NCBI GenBank assembly: GCA_031261635.1
Contig: JAISJH010000004.1
Location: 1-32,116 of the forward strand
Source of the DNA: Oscillospiraceae bacterium
Lineage (GTDB): Bacteria; Bacillota; Clostridia; Oscillospirales; Oscillospiraceae
Reading direction: 5' to 3'
Length of the DNA stretch: 32,116 nt
In this document: in pieces, positions 7,406-15,892 of the stretch
Layout of the letters: every line of letters begins with the position of its first letter
How positions within the stretch are numbered: position 1 is the stretch's first letter
Made by a program: the position numbers and the translations under genes
The notes under the pieces: generated by a model
Databases searched by the model: none
Told to the model about the DNA's origin: nothing
The model's input: only the letters and a program-made list of their open reading frames with translations

Positions 7406-8710
7406 ATGTTAAAGAAACTAGGACTTTTAATAGGCTGTGCGGCCATTCTCGGGATTGCGTGGCTCGCGGTAATTAACTCCGCGACAGACAGTCAAAAACA
7501 AGCGGCTCTCGTAAAAGCCGCGGACGATTACCTTAGCGATAAAGTATACGTCCGCGCGGTGCCGTTGCTCGAAACCGCGGCGGGTTATAAGACCGGCGAT
7601 GTTGAGGATATCGAAAGCAAGCTGAAAAGCGCCTACCTGGGCCTAGGCGAAAAGAAAAAATACACAGACCTCCTCGACAAGCAGATGTCCGCGCCCGGCG
7701 CGACGCCCGAAGTCTTTTTTGAAGCCGCGCGGTACTATTTAGATAGCGGCAAAATTGAGGACGCGTTAACCGTTCTGCGCTCGGGGGTTATAAAAACGTC
7801 TGACGCGGGTTTGACAGAGCTTTACGAGGCCGAACGCTACGCCTATAAAACCGGCCGCGCGTCCTTTGACGAGATTAGCGCGGTTTCAGGCGGCTACGTT
7901 CAGGTTAAACTGGACGGCAAATGGGGCATAGCCTCCGCATCCGGCGTACAGCTCCTACCCTGCGTCTACGACAGGATTAGCACGTTCAGCGACGGCAAGG
8001 CTATAGTAAGCCAAAACGGTGAAGTTTTCGCGGTGGACAGCAAGGGACGCAGACTCGCGCTGTTGAAAGACGAAACGGTTAATATAGAAAACTTCGGCAA
8101 TCTCGCGAACGACCGCTTCTCGCTTAAACGCGGCGGCAAGTATGTCCGCTCAAGCTCCGAATTTTCCGTAGGCAGCGTGGAGTTTGAGGAAATAGGTATG
8201 TACTCAAACGGCTACGCGGCGGCTAAAACAAACGGCAAATGGGGGCTTGTCGATATCGGTACGGAGTTCCTGCTTCCCGCCGAATATGACGACGTAATCC
8301 GCGACACGCTAGGACGCGCCTATTTTCGCGGAGCTGTATTCGCGCGAAAAGGTTCTGACGTGTACCTTTTCACTACTGACAGCGAGGGTGCGCTTGTGCA
8401 GTCACCAATAACCTACGAGGACGCTAAACCCTTTATAGACGGTCTGGCGGCGGTAAAGCAAAATGGCAAATGGGGTTTTATAGACATTGACGGTTCAATA
8501 AAAATTGACTGCGAATATGACGACGCGCTATCATTCAGCGGACATCTCGCGGCGGTCAAATCCGGCGAACTCTGGGGCTATATCACGCTAGGCGGCAAAA
8601 TCGTAATCGAGCCGCAGTTCACAGAAGCGGGCAGTTTTTATAAGGGTAGCGCGTTCGTGCAGAGCATTGATAAGGGACGGCAACTAATTTCACTAATTGA
8701 AAAACAGTAA
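7406..8710 (+). CDS. Membrane-anchored TPR-like / WG-repeat protein
   Basis: The N-terminal helix (about residues 4-24) anchors the protein. LIGC at 8-11 resembles a lipobox, but the hydrophobic run continues past it, so a membrane helix is preferred. A helical TPR-like region (about 30-150) is followed by WG repeats centred on Trp173-Gly174, Trp279-Gly280, Trp356-Gly357 and Trp390-Gly391, with typical neighbours such as DGKWGI and NGKWGFIDIDG and intervening LLPCVYDR and IEPQFTEA segments. WG repeats form a beta-rich binding surface of poorly known function. It lies 11 bp after the peptidase gene and before the FHA protein, so it is probably an accessory part of the Tad system. Confidence 0.75.
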   Translation: MLKKLGLLIGCAAILGIAWLAVINSATDSQKQAALVKAADDYLSDKVYVRAVPLLETAAGYKTGDVEDIESKLKSAYLGLGEKKKYTDLLDKQMSAPGATPEVFFEAARYYLDSGKIEDALTVLRSGVIKTSDAGLTELYEAERYAYKTGRASFDEISAVSGGYVQVKLDGKWGIASASGVQLLPCVYDRISTFSDGKAIVSQNGEVFAVDSKGRRLALLKDETVNIENFGNLANDRFSLKRGGKYVRSSSEFSVGSVEFEEIGMYSNGYAAAKTNGKWGLVDIGTEFLLPAEYDDVIRDTLGRAYFRGAVFARKGSDVYLFTTDSEGALVQSPITYEDAKPFIDGLAAVKQNGKWGFIDIDGSIKIDCEYDDALSFSGHLAAVKSGELWGYITLGGKIVIEPQFTEAGSFYKGSAFVQSIDKGRQLISLIEKQ

Positions 8711-8722
8711 AGGAGCGATATA

Positions 8723-10048
8723 ATGTACAACATCGAAGAAAAGAGCGGCATAAACGGAAACCGGCTGGTTGTAAACATTCCCGAGGGCGCGGTTGATACA
8801 ACCGCCTTGCGGGTTATTCAGTCGGATATTCCGAAGTTTTTAATCCCCTTTAGCACGCGCACTATCGACGGCGTAGTCGAAATAAGCTATCAGCTCGGAG
8901 CCTTAAACCCTATCCGCTACTTCGGGGGCGTTACGCCGCCGGAGGAATATATCAAGCTGTGGCTTAGTGTCGTTGAGCCTTTGCTTGAATGTGAGGATTG
9001 GTTTCTTAATCCCTTCTGCTTCGTGTTTGATACCGACAAGCTCTATTACGACAACGCCTCGGCGAACGTGCGCTATCTCTATATTCCGTCCGTGGTCCCG
9101 GTATCGGACGACGCTTCACTTAAAGCGATGATTGGTGCGTTGGCACAGCAAAAGACCACCACCGACAGCGTTTTGGAAACAACCGTCCTGCGAGCCGCAA
9201 TGACCTTTAACTCGGGGAATTTTGTCAAAACTCTGAAAAGCTATAAGGGAAACGCCGCGCCGCCGCGCCCTCCCGTTCCCGCCGCTCCCCCGGTTCAGCA
9301 GTCGCCGCAAGCGCCGCAACCTGTACAGTTCAGAGCGCCGGAAGCGCCGCCCGCGCCGCCTCCTGTGGCCGCGCAGCCTGTACAGGTTCAAAAACCCGCC
9401 GTGGCGGCTTCCGACGATATAATCATTAAAACACCGCAAAAAACTCCGGCGGCAAAAACGCCTAAAGCGTCCAAAACCCCTAAGCCGCCTAAAACTCCCA
9501 AAGCACCTAAACCGCAAAAAGAACCCTCAAAAGGTTTTTCGCTGTTCAAAAGCAAGAAACCCGCCCCCGAGCAGGCTCCGCTTCCCCCTGTTCCGCAGAA
9601 GCAGGAATACGCTCCGCAACCGAATAACGCATATGCCGCGCAGACGCCGGAGCTTACGCAGGTACAGTACGGCGGCGACAAAACAGTTATCGACTTCCGA
9701 GGCCAGCAAAGCGGGGCGCGGCTTCGCCTTGACAGCTATGACAAAACGCTCCCGCCGAATATTCAGCTTCCCGAGGCTATCGGCGAGGAGTTCCAAATCG
9801 GACGCTTCGACGTGCAAATCGGGCAGAAGCAAAGCGACTTCGAGTTCGGCGCGAACACAAAGGCCGTAAGCCGCCGCCACGCGGTTCTGAAACGCACGCC
9901 GGACGGCTACACCGTGCGCGACTTAAACAGCGCGGCGGGAACGTACATAAACGGCCAGCGCGCCGCCTCCGGCTCCGAGTGCCTCCTGTCCGTAAGCTCG
10001 AGGATATCCTTCGGCAACGCCGGAGCGGACTACATCTTGGAGATGTGA
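8723..10048 (+). CDS. DUF6382-like N-terminal domain plus C-terminal FHA phosphopeptide-binding domain
   Basis: The protein is cytoplasmic. Residues about 1-170 resemble the DUF6382 domain I recall at the end of Clostridia Tad operons. A Pro/Ala/Lys-rich linker spans about 178-345, and an FHA domain fills about 350-441. FHA hallmarks are present: Gly360-Arg361, Ser-Arg-Arg-His at 383-386 and the NSAAGTYING stretch ending near 411. FHA domains bind phosphothreonine peptides, so this protein is the natural reader of the kinases encoded on the opposite strand. AAAGGAGCG precedes the ATG, and the gene is the last of the operon. The N-domain segment WFLNPFCFVFDTDKLYYDN faintly recalls a kinase-lobe core; that is speculative. 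Confidence 0.8.
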   Translation: MYNIEEKSGINGNRLVVNIPEGAVDTTALRVIQSDIPKFLIPFSTRTIDGVVEISYQLGALNPIRYFGGVTPPEEYIKLWLSVVEPLLECEDWFLNPFCFVFDTDKLYYDNASANVRYLYIPSVVPVSDDASLKAMIGALAQQKTTTDSVLETTVLRAAMTFNSGNFVKTLKSYKGNAAPPRPPVPAAPPVQQSPQAPQPVQFRAPEAPPAPPPVAAQPVQVQKPAVAASDDIIIKTPQKTPAAKTPKASKTPKPPKTPKAPKPQKEPSKGFSLFKSKKPAPEQAPLPPVPQKQEYAPQPNNAYAAQTPELTQVQYGGDKTVIDFRGQQSGARLRLDSYDKTLPPNIQLPEAIGEEFQIGRFDVQIGQKQSDFEFGANTKAVSRRHAVLKRTPDGYTVRDLNSAAGTYINGQRAASGSECLLSVSSRISFGNAGADYILEM

Positions 10049-10057
10049 GGGGCAAAT

Positions 10058-10095
10058 AACAGTTATCAAATATCAAATATCAGAGACGAGAGTTA
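10058..10095. repeat. Family A arm, copy 1 (single end)
   Basis: AACAGTTATCAAATATC followed by the AAATATCAGAGACG ending starts 10 bp after the stop of the FHA gene and runs into the terminator hairpin. There is no matching opposite arm. It fits the general tendency of family A to sit at gene 3' ends. Confidence 0.7.
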
Positions 10096-10131
10096 ACCCC
10101 CGCGCTTATTGTGGCGCGGGGGTGTGTTTTT
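10096..10131 (+). terminator. Intrinsic terminator of the tad operon
   Basis: A perfect 10-bp stem, ACCCCCGCGC (10096-10105) with GCGCGGGGGT (10114-10123), encloses an 8-nt loop and is followed by GTGTTTTT. It ends the plus-strand operon just before the convergent kinase gene. On the minus strand no T-run follows, so it would be weaker for the kinase transcript. Confidence 0.85.
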
Positions 10132-10148
10132 GACGATACCAATATCGT

Positions 10149-13100
10149 CTATTGCGGAGTTAAATCAATAATCGGGTCTATAACAATTGTTGTTCCACGT
10201 TTGACTATCAGCCTTATGTGTGTTCCGGCACTGAGGAACTGCCCCGCTGAATAACCGTCTGCATATCCTACTACAATATTGATACCTTCACCAGAATCTG
10301 TATCATCACTATGTTGCTGTTCCGCTGGGTCAACAATGAACCCGGCGGCGAATAGTTTCGCTTCAACGTCGCTTTGGCTTCGCCCGATTGCGTCAGGCAA
10401 GGGCTTGCCTTTACTAACGGTTATCGTGACAGTCGAACCCGCGTCAACTCTAGTCCCGCCGCTCGGCGAGATGTTTATGACGTTGCCGATTGTTTCCGCG
10501 CTCTCCTGCTCAATTACGGTGAAATTCAGTCCGGCGTTGCTAATCGCGTTCTCCGCGTTAGTCCTCGTCATTCCTATGAGATTTAACGGGACGGTAGGTT
10601 GCGCGCCTTTGCTTAATGTGAGCGTAACTACGGTATTGAGATTTTGTTCGCCCGTTACGCTTTGCGACAGAACCGTTCCGCTCGGCTTTTCATCGTCATA
10701 CACTTCCGCAGCGTATGCCACGATAAAGCCCGCGCCCGTTACGCCGTGGATATTAGTTTCAGCGGTAGCCTTATTTTGCCCTACAACGTTCGGGACAATT
10801 GGTTTGCCCTTGCTCACGGTGAGCGTAACCGATGTATTTAGATTTTGCGCGCCCGTCACGCTTTGACTGATAACATTTCCTAAGTCCACCGTATTATGAT
10901 ACACGGTAGTCGCGCTTACTGTAAAGCCCGCGCCTTCAACTGCCCTAATAGTGCTTTGGGCAAGGTCATTTCCCAGATTAAGAACATTCGGCACAACTGG
11001 TCTGCCCTTGCTTACCACTACATTTCCGTTTCGCGAACCCCAGTCTGTCGAACCTGCAATTGGGTTTTGCGAAATTGCCGAGCCGCTCGGAACCGCATTA
11101 TCATACCGTTCCGTCTTAGTATAGCTAAACGCACCGCCGCCGGCTCCGGTAGTCGCCGGGTATGCCGGGAACGGCTCTTTCCCCTTGCTCTTGACCTGCG
11201 GAACAGTCAGCGTTACAGTCTTATTACTGCCGTATGAGGTATTATTCGCCGCCGGGTTCTGTACGCTTACGGGCGATTCGGAGATAACCGCGCCTTTTTC
11301 ATAGGTATCGCTGTACTGTTCCGTAACGTCATAGCTAATTTTTGGTGTAAAGCCCGCTTCTTGCAAATGTTTTCCCGCATTGTCCGCAGTCATTCCCGTT
11401 ACGGAGGGTACAGGCTTTTGACCGTTGCTTACCAGAACCTCTATTGTCGCGCCCTCCTGGGTTTTTGTCCCGGCGGCGGGGTTTGTTGAGATTATCAGTC
11501 CGCTTGCCTTAGAGTCATCGTAAACCGTCGTGTAGGCGGGTTTGAATTTATGCGGGGCTTTCGTGAGTTCCGCGCCTCCGGCGCTCTGTGTCATTCCCAC
11601 GACTGCGGGAACCGTGTAATCAGCTTTACCCAAGCTTACAACTATCGTGACTTCAGACCCCTGGTCAACGTTTCCGCTTACCGGGCTTTGCGAGATTACT
11701 TGCCCCTGCGGGACATTGCTGTCGTTCGCCTCTGAAATCTTTACAACAAGCAACGCGCTTTCAATTGTAGACCGGGCAAAGGCCTGCGTGCTTCCCACCA
11801 CGTTCGGAACGCTTACCTGCGGTTTTCCCCTGCTCACAGTTATATTAACCGTGTCGCCCTTATGACCCGACTGCCCGGCAATCGGCATTTGCGAGATTAC
11901 GCTCCCGCTTGCGACCGTCATACTCGTGCCGTCCGCGGCGGTTACAATGAAACCCGCGTTTTTGAGCGTGGTTTCAGCCTGCGCCTGCGTCTTACCCGTT
12001 ACGTCCGGAACAGGCACCGGAGTAGAGCCTTTGCTTATTACAACGTTCACCGTACTGCCCTTAACCGCGCGGCTCCCCGCAGTGGGCGACTGCGAGATTA
12101 TATAGCCGGAGAGTATGGTCTCGCTGTATTCCTCTGACGCTTTCGTAATCGTAAAGTCCTTGACCATCGACTTGACCGTCGTAAGCTCGCTGCCTACGTA
12201 GTTGCCGACCTCAATAGTATCCTGCCCCTTGCTGACGATTAGCGTAACCGTATCGCCCTTTTTCGCGGAGGTTCCGCTTTGCGGCGACTGCGAGATAACC
12301 TGCCCGAGCGGCACCGTTTCGCTGAACTCACGCGTCCCGAGGCTTACGCGCAGTCCGTAGCTTGAGCTTTGCAAGAGCGTTTGAGCCTCCGTCTCCTCCA
12401 TAGCCACTACGTTCGGGACTATAATAGGATTGCCGCCCTGACTGATTGTGAGCGTTACGCTCTCGCCGTCCTGAACGGTGCTTCCCGCCCAGGGTGTTTG
12501 ATTAACCACGCTGCCCTCCGGCACAGAGTCGCTGTACTCGCTCGCGATATTTATTTTAAGGTTCAGTCCAAGCGCGTTGATTGCGCTCTCCGCAAAGCTC
12601 CGCGCCTGACCCGTTACGTCCGGCATTTGGTTAGTCTTTGCCCCTAAGCTGATTGTGAGCGTAACGCTCGAGTTTTTATCCACCGCCGTACCCGCTGACG
12701 GCGACTGCTTGATTACGGTATCCTTTTCCTCCGCCTTTGAGAACTCGGAAGTAACGCTGTACTGCAAACTAAGCTCCGAGAGCGTCTGCAGCGCCATTGA
12801 CTGCGTAAGCCCGACGACGTTCGGGACGGAGATTTGCGCCGCTCCCTTGCTGACTGTGAGTATAACCGTCGAACCGGGAAGCTGTTCCGAACCGCCGCCC
12901 GGCGACTGTGAAATGACATAATCTAGCGCGACGGTTTCGCTGTTTACGTCGTTAGTCGATACCTTAAAGCCCGCCGATTCAAGCCGCGACTTTGCGGAGG
13001 CTTTATCCGTCCCGGATACGTCCGGCACTGCGACTGTTTCCTTGACCTTGCCGGAGCTTACCGTAAGCGTAACCTGCTCGCCGCGCTTCGCGGAGGTGCC

Positions 13101-15242
13101 GGGTAGCATACTCTGGCGTATAACGTTGCCCTCGGGAACGCTGTCGCTCTTTTCATAGGCTACCGATACCGAGAAGCCCGCGGCCGTGAGCGTATTACGC
13201 GCGTTTTCAAGTTTTAGATTGCCGTTAGTAACGTCCGGCACGTAGATAGCCTTGCCGCCGGAGCTGATTATCAGCGAAACCCTGTCGCCCGCTTTCATCT
13301 TAGTCTTTGCGGCTATACTTTGCGAGATTACGTGATTACTTTGAACGGTTTCGCTCTCCTGGAAAGTAGTCGAATACGTAAGCTGCTGTGCTTTGATAAG
13401 ATAGGCCGCGTCGTCGAGCGATTTATACTGAACGTCCGGCATATAGGCTACGAAGGCACCGCGCGATACGACGATTTCGATTGTGTCGCCTGTCATTGCG
13501 CCCGTTCCGGCGGCTAGGCTCTGCGAAATGATTGTACCCTCGGGAACCGTGTCGCTGTATTCGCGAGACGATACTTTCAGCACAAAGCCCGCGTTTGCCG
13601 CCTCGCGCATTGCGTCGGTAGAACTCATACTCAAAAACTGCGGAACATTCGCGCTCTCCGCGACAAAGGTTTCAGAGGGGTCAGGCCCCATTGATATAGT
13701 AAGCGTAACCGCCGCGCCGACCGCGAGTTCCGTTCCGGCCTCTATGTCGGAGGCGATAACGCTACCCGGTGCGAGAAAGGCGTTATATTCCTGAATGACT
13801 TTAACCGCGAAGCCCTGCGCTTCAAGCGCGAGGCGCACGGTATCCAAATCCTCGCCCGTGTATTCGCCGACGATTTTAGTTTCCGCGCCGCCGCTTATTT
13901 TTACCGATACGAGGCTGTTGACCGCGACCACCGAACCCGCCGGGATATCCTGCGTCAGTATCCTGTCCTTCGGGATAATCGACGAGTATTCTTTATCTGA
14001 AATGGCATAGAGTAAACTCGCCTCCGTGAGCCGCGTATCGGCCTCCGCGAGTTCGTCGCTTACTATCGACGGTACGCGCGTAAGTCCCTCTTTTATAAGT
14101 ATATCGGTAGACAGTCCCGGCCCGAAGTTGATTACCCCGGTAAACAGCAATACTGAGAGCGTTATAACCGCGGCGGCGGCGGTTCCGATACCGAGCTTGA
14201 CGGGGAGCGGCGCTTTCAAAATATCAATCCGCTTAATTTTGCCCTCTCTGCGCTCTACCGCCTCCGTTGTAGTAAGCTCGCGCTCGAGTGCCGGCATATC
14301 GGGCGTACGGTTTTCGATTCTGACGTTCAGGGCGTTCATAATCGCTGTAGCGCGGTTTTCCGCTATGTTCTTGACAAGGCTGTCAATCGGGGTGAGAATA
14401 TCCTTGCCCTTGCTCTCGAAAGTAGCGCGGCGTTCAAGCGCGTCGGGAGGCGTTTTCCCGGTTATCATACGGTAGAGAACCGCTCCAAGCGCGTACACGT
14501 CCGTATGCGGCCCCTGGTCGCCCCGGCTTCGGTACTGTTCCTCCGGCGAGTAACCGGGTTTCATAAGCACGGTAAGACTGCGGCTATGATTAGTCGTCGC
14601 AAATCGCGCCGCTCCGAAGTCGATTAGCTTTATCTTGCCGTTAGTGCCGATATGAATATTATCCGGCGCGACGTCGCGGTGGATTATCCCTACTCCGTGA
14701 ACCGCCTGAAGCGAGCGCACTATCGGCAGAAGCATTGCGATTGCTTCCTCCGGCTCGACAGTATTTCTCACGGTTTTGAAATAATCCGCAAGCGTCTGCC
14801 CCTCCAGGAACTCCATAATTATATACGCCGTGCCGTTATCCTCAAAATGGTCGTAGACGCTGACGATACCGTCCTCCGACTGGAACTTCGCAAGACGCTG
14901 CGCTTCGTCGATAAATTTAGTTTTGCCTGTGTCGAACTGCTCAATTTTCGCCTCGTCGCTGAAAACGGTTATCTGCGTGCGCCCCGGAACTCGCGTTGAG
15001 AACTCGCCCGGGAGGTACTCCTTAATCGCGATTTTGCGCTCGAGTTTAGCGTCCCAGGCAACGTAGGTAACGCCAAAACCTCCCGAACCCACAGCCCGCC
15101 CGACAATATAGCGGTCGTGCAGTATCGAGCCGGGTTCCATATGCGTACCCTCAATAGCCGGAGTACCCTCAAAATAACCGCAGTGCGGACAAATATTGTA
15201 CTCGTCCTTATATTCGCGCATACAACCCATACATCTTTTCAT
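10149..15242 (-). CDS. Zinc-ribbon Ser/Thr protein kinase with about 19 extracellular PASTA repeats
   Basis: This is a PknB/PrkC-type sensor kinase of about 1697 residues. A Cys4 zinc ribbon (Cys4, 7, 18, 21) precedes the kinase domain: glycine loop GSGGFG at 52-57, Lys74 in IAIKEY, HRD at 188-190 within IIHRDVAPDN, DFG at 208-210, and PGYSPEEQY after a Ser/Thr-rich activation loop. One membrane helix lies at about 350-371. The rest is an outer array with a pitch of about 69 residues, most units opening with VPxV and closing with VTLTVSKG; I count 19, one of them (near 1395-1460) degenerate. Usual PASTA kinases have three to five. PASTA units bind muropeptides or lipid II in known kinases. 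The ATG at 15242 is preferred over a TTG at 15251, because GGGAG lies 11 nt before the ATG and the Cys spacing then equals that of the sister kinase. Confidence 0.93.
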   Translation of the reverse strand: MKRCMGCMREYKDEYNICPHCGYFEGTPAIEGTHMEPGSILHDRYIVGRAVGSGGFGVTYVAWDAKLERKIAIKEYLPGEFSTRVPGRTQITVFSDEAKIEQFDTGKTKFIDEAQRLAKFQSEDGIVSVYDHFEDNGTAYIIMEFLEGQTLADYFKTVRNTVEPEEAIAMLLPIVRSLQAVHGVGIIHRDVAPDNIHIGTNGKIKLIDFGAARFATTNHSRSLTVLMKPGYSPEEQYRSRGDQGPHTDVYALGAVLYRMITGKTPPDALERRATFESKGKDILTPIDSLVKNIAENRATAIMNALNVRIENRTPDMPALERELTTTEAVERREGKIKRIDILKAPLPVKLGIGTAAAAVITLSVLLFTGVINFGPGLSTDILIKEGLTRVPSIVSDELAEADTRLTEASLLYAISDKEYSSIIPKDRILTQDIPAGSVVAVNSLVSVKISGGAETKIVGEYTGEDLDTVRLALEAQGFAVKVIQEYNAFLAPGSVIASDIEAGTELAVGAAVTLTISMGPDPSETFVAESANVPQFLSMSSTDAMREAANAGFVLKVSSREYSDTVPEGTIISQSLAAGTGAMTGDTIEIVVSRGAFVAYMPDVQYKSLDDAAYLIKAQQLTYSTTFQESETVQSNHVISQSIAAKTKMKAGDRVSLIISSGGKAIYVPDVTNGNLKLENARNTLTAAGFSVSVAYEKSDSVPEGNVIRQSMLPGTSAKRGEQVTLTVSSGKVKETVAVPDVSGTDKASAKSRLESAGFKVSTNDVNSETVALDYVISQSPGGGSEQLPGSTVILTVSKGAAQISVPNVVGLTQSMALQTLSELSLQYSVTSEFSKAEEKDTVIKQSPSAGTAVDKNSSVTLTISLGAKTNQMPDVTGQARSFAESAINALGLNLKINIASEYSDSVPEGSVVNQTPWAGSTVQDGESVTLTISQGGNPIIVPNVVAMEETEAQTLLQSSSYGLRVSLGTREFSETVPLGQVISQSPQSGTSAKKGDTVTLIVSKGQDTIEVGNYVGSELTTVKSMVKDFTITKASEEYSETILSGYIISQSPTAGSRAVKGSTVNVVISKGSTPVPVPDVTGKTQAQAETTLKNAGFIVTAADGTSMTVASGSVISQMPIAGQSGHKGDTVNITVSRGKPQVSVPNVVGSTQAFARSTIESALLVVKISEANDSNVPQGQVISQSPVSGNVDQGSEVTIVVSLGKADYTVPAVVGMTQSAGGAELTKAPHKFKPAYTTVYDDSKASGLIISTNPAAGTKTQEGATIEVLVSNGQKPVPSVTGMTADNAGKHLQEAGFTPKISYDVTEQYSDTYEKGAVISESPVSVQNPAANNTSYGSNKTVTLTVPQVKSKGKEPFPAYPATTGAGGGAFSYTKTERYDNAVPSGSAISQNPIAGSTDWGSRNGNVVVSKGRPVVPNVLNLGNDLAQSTIRAVEGAGFTVSATTVYHNTVDLGNVISQSVTGAQNLNTSVTLTVSKGKPIVPNVVGQNKATAETNIHGVTGAGFIVAYAAEVYDDEKPSGTVLSQSVTGEQNLNTVVTLTLSKGAQPTVPLNLIGMTRTNAENAISNAGLNFTVIEQESAETIGNVINISPSGGTRVDAGSTVTITVSKGKPLPDAIGRSQSDVEAKLFAAGFIVDPAEQQHSDDTDSGEGINIVVGYADGYSAGQFLSAGTHIRLIVKRGTTIVIDPIIDLTPQ

Positions 15243-15270
15243 CGCCGGCAAATCTCCCTTTATTTTTAGT

Positions 15271-15878
15271 TAGCAGTTAGCAAATATCAAATATCAGAGA
15301 CGAGGATTGGACGGAGGTTGCGTCCTGCGGGGGAACCACCCCGCCGCCTGCGGGCGGCACCCCTCCACAGAGGGGAATGGGGGCGCACACGTGGGTTGCG
15401 GGCTTGCGGGATTGCGGGGTTGCGAGCTTGCGGAAGTCTCCCCCGTAAATTCCCCTCTTGGGAGGGGTGCCGCGAAGCGGCGGGGTGGTTTCCCCGCGCC
15501 GTGCGCGGACGTAACCCCGTCCACCGTCCCGGCGCAATGCGCCGGGACAGGGCTGGGCTTTGCCCAGCCCGTCTTTGCGAAGCCGCCGCCGCACTTGCGA
15601 TACGTAGTTAATGATATGCGGCGAAGCAATCCAGGGTTGACGTAGTAGTCTGCGATACGTAGGTCACGTGGGACGTGGGACGTATGTTATCCCCCCGGCA
15701 CTGGATTGCTTCGCACCTGTAACGCCCTACGTATCGCGGGCTTACCGGTGCTTCGCAATGACGGGGCAGGGCTTCGCCCGCCCCTACGCCCCCCTACGCC
15801 CCCCTACGCCTCCCTACGCCTCCCGCAACCCCCGTCCAAACTCTCGTCTCTGATATTTGATATTTGATAACTGTTATT
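15271..15878. repeat. Composite repeat island bounded by family A inverted arms (gap 15252-15892)
   Basis: The left arm (15271-15322) and right arm (15824-15878) are near-perfect inverted repeats containing TATCAAATATCAGAGACG and a TTGGACGG..GGTTGCG inner end. Between them lie, in order: family D hairpins (about 15329-15382 inverted, and 15441-15511), a GGATTGCGGGGTTGCG-rich stretch, a family F double hairpin (about 15529-15572), a family C palindrome (about 15573-15764) and four tandem CCCCTACGCC-type decamers (15781-15820). No credible coding sequence or transposase is present. The island separates the two kinase genes. Confidence 0.8.
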
Positions 15879-15892
15879 TAGTTTGATAACTA

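Noticed and set aside
9116-9681. Antisense open frames in the Pro/Ala/Lys linker of the FHA protein
   Set aside because: They mirror low-complexity sequence (Arg/Gly-rich products) and lie opposite a well-supported gene.
10279-14475. Several plus-strand open frames inside the PASTA kinase gene
   Set aside because: They are opposite-strand shadows of a clear 1697-residue kinase and show no family features.
15781-15820. CRISPR-like look of regularly repeated short units
   Set aside because: The units are contiguous decamers without spacers, and no cas genes are present.
15277-15853. Overlapping open frames of about 60-110 codons in the repeat island
   Set aside because: The translations are Arg/Pro/Gly-rich readings of palindromic repeats, appear on both strands, and recur in other islands in different frames.
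15271-15878. Autonomous insertion sequence
   Set aside because: Terminal inverted arms are clear, but no transposase frame and no confident target-site duplication were seen.
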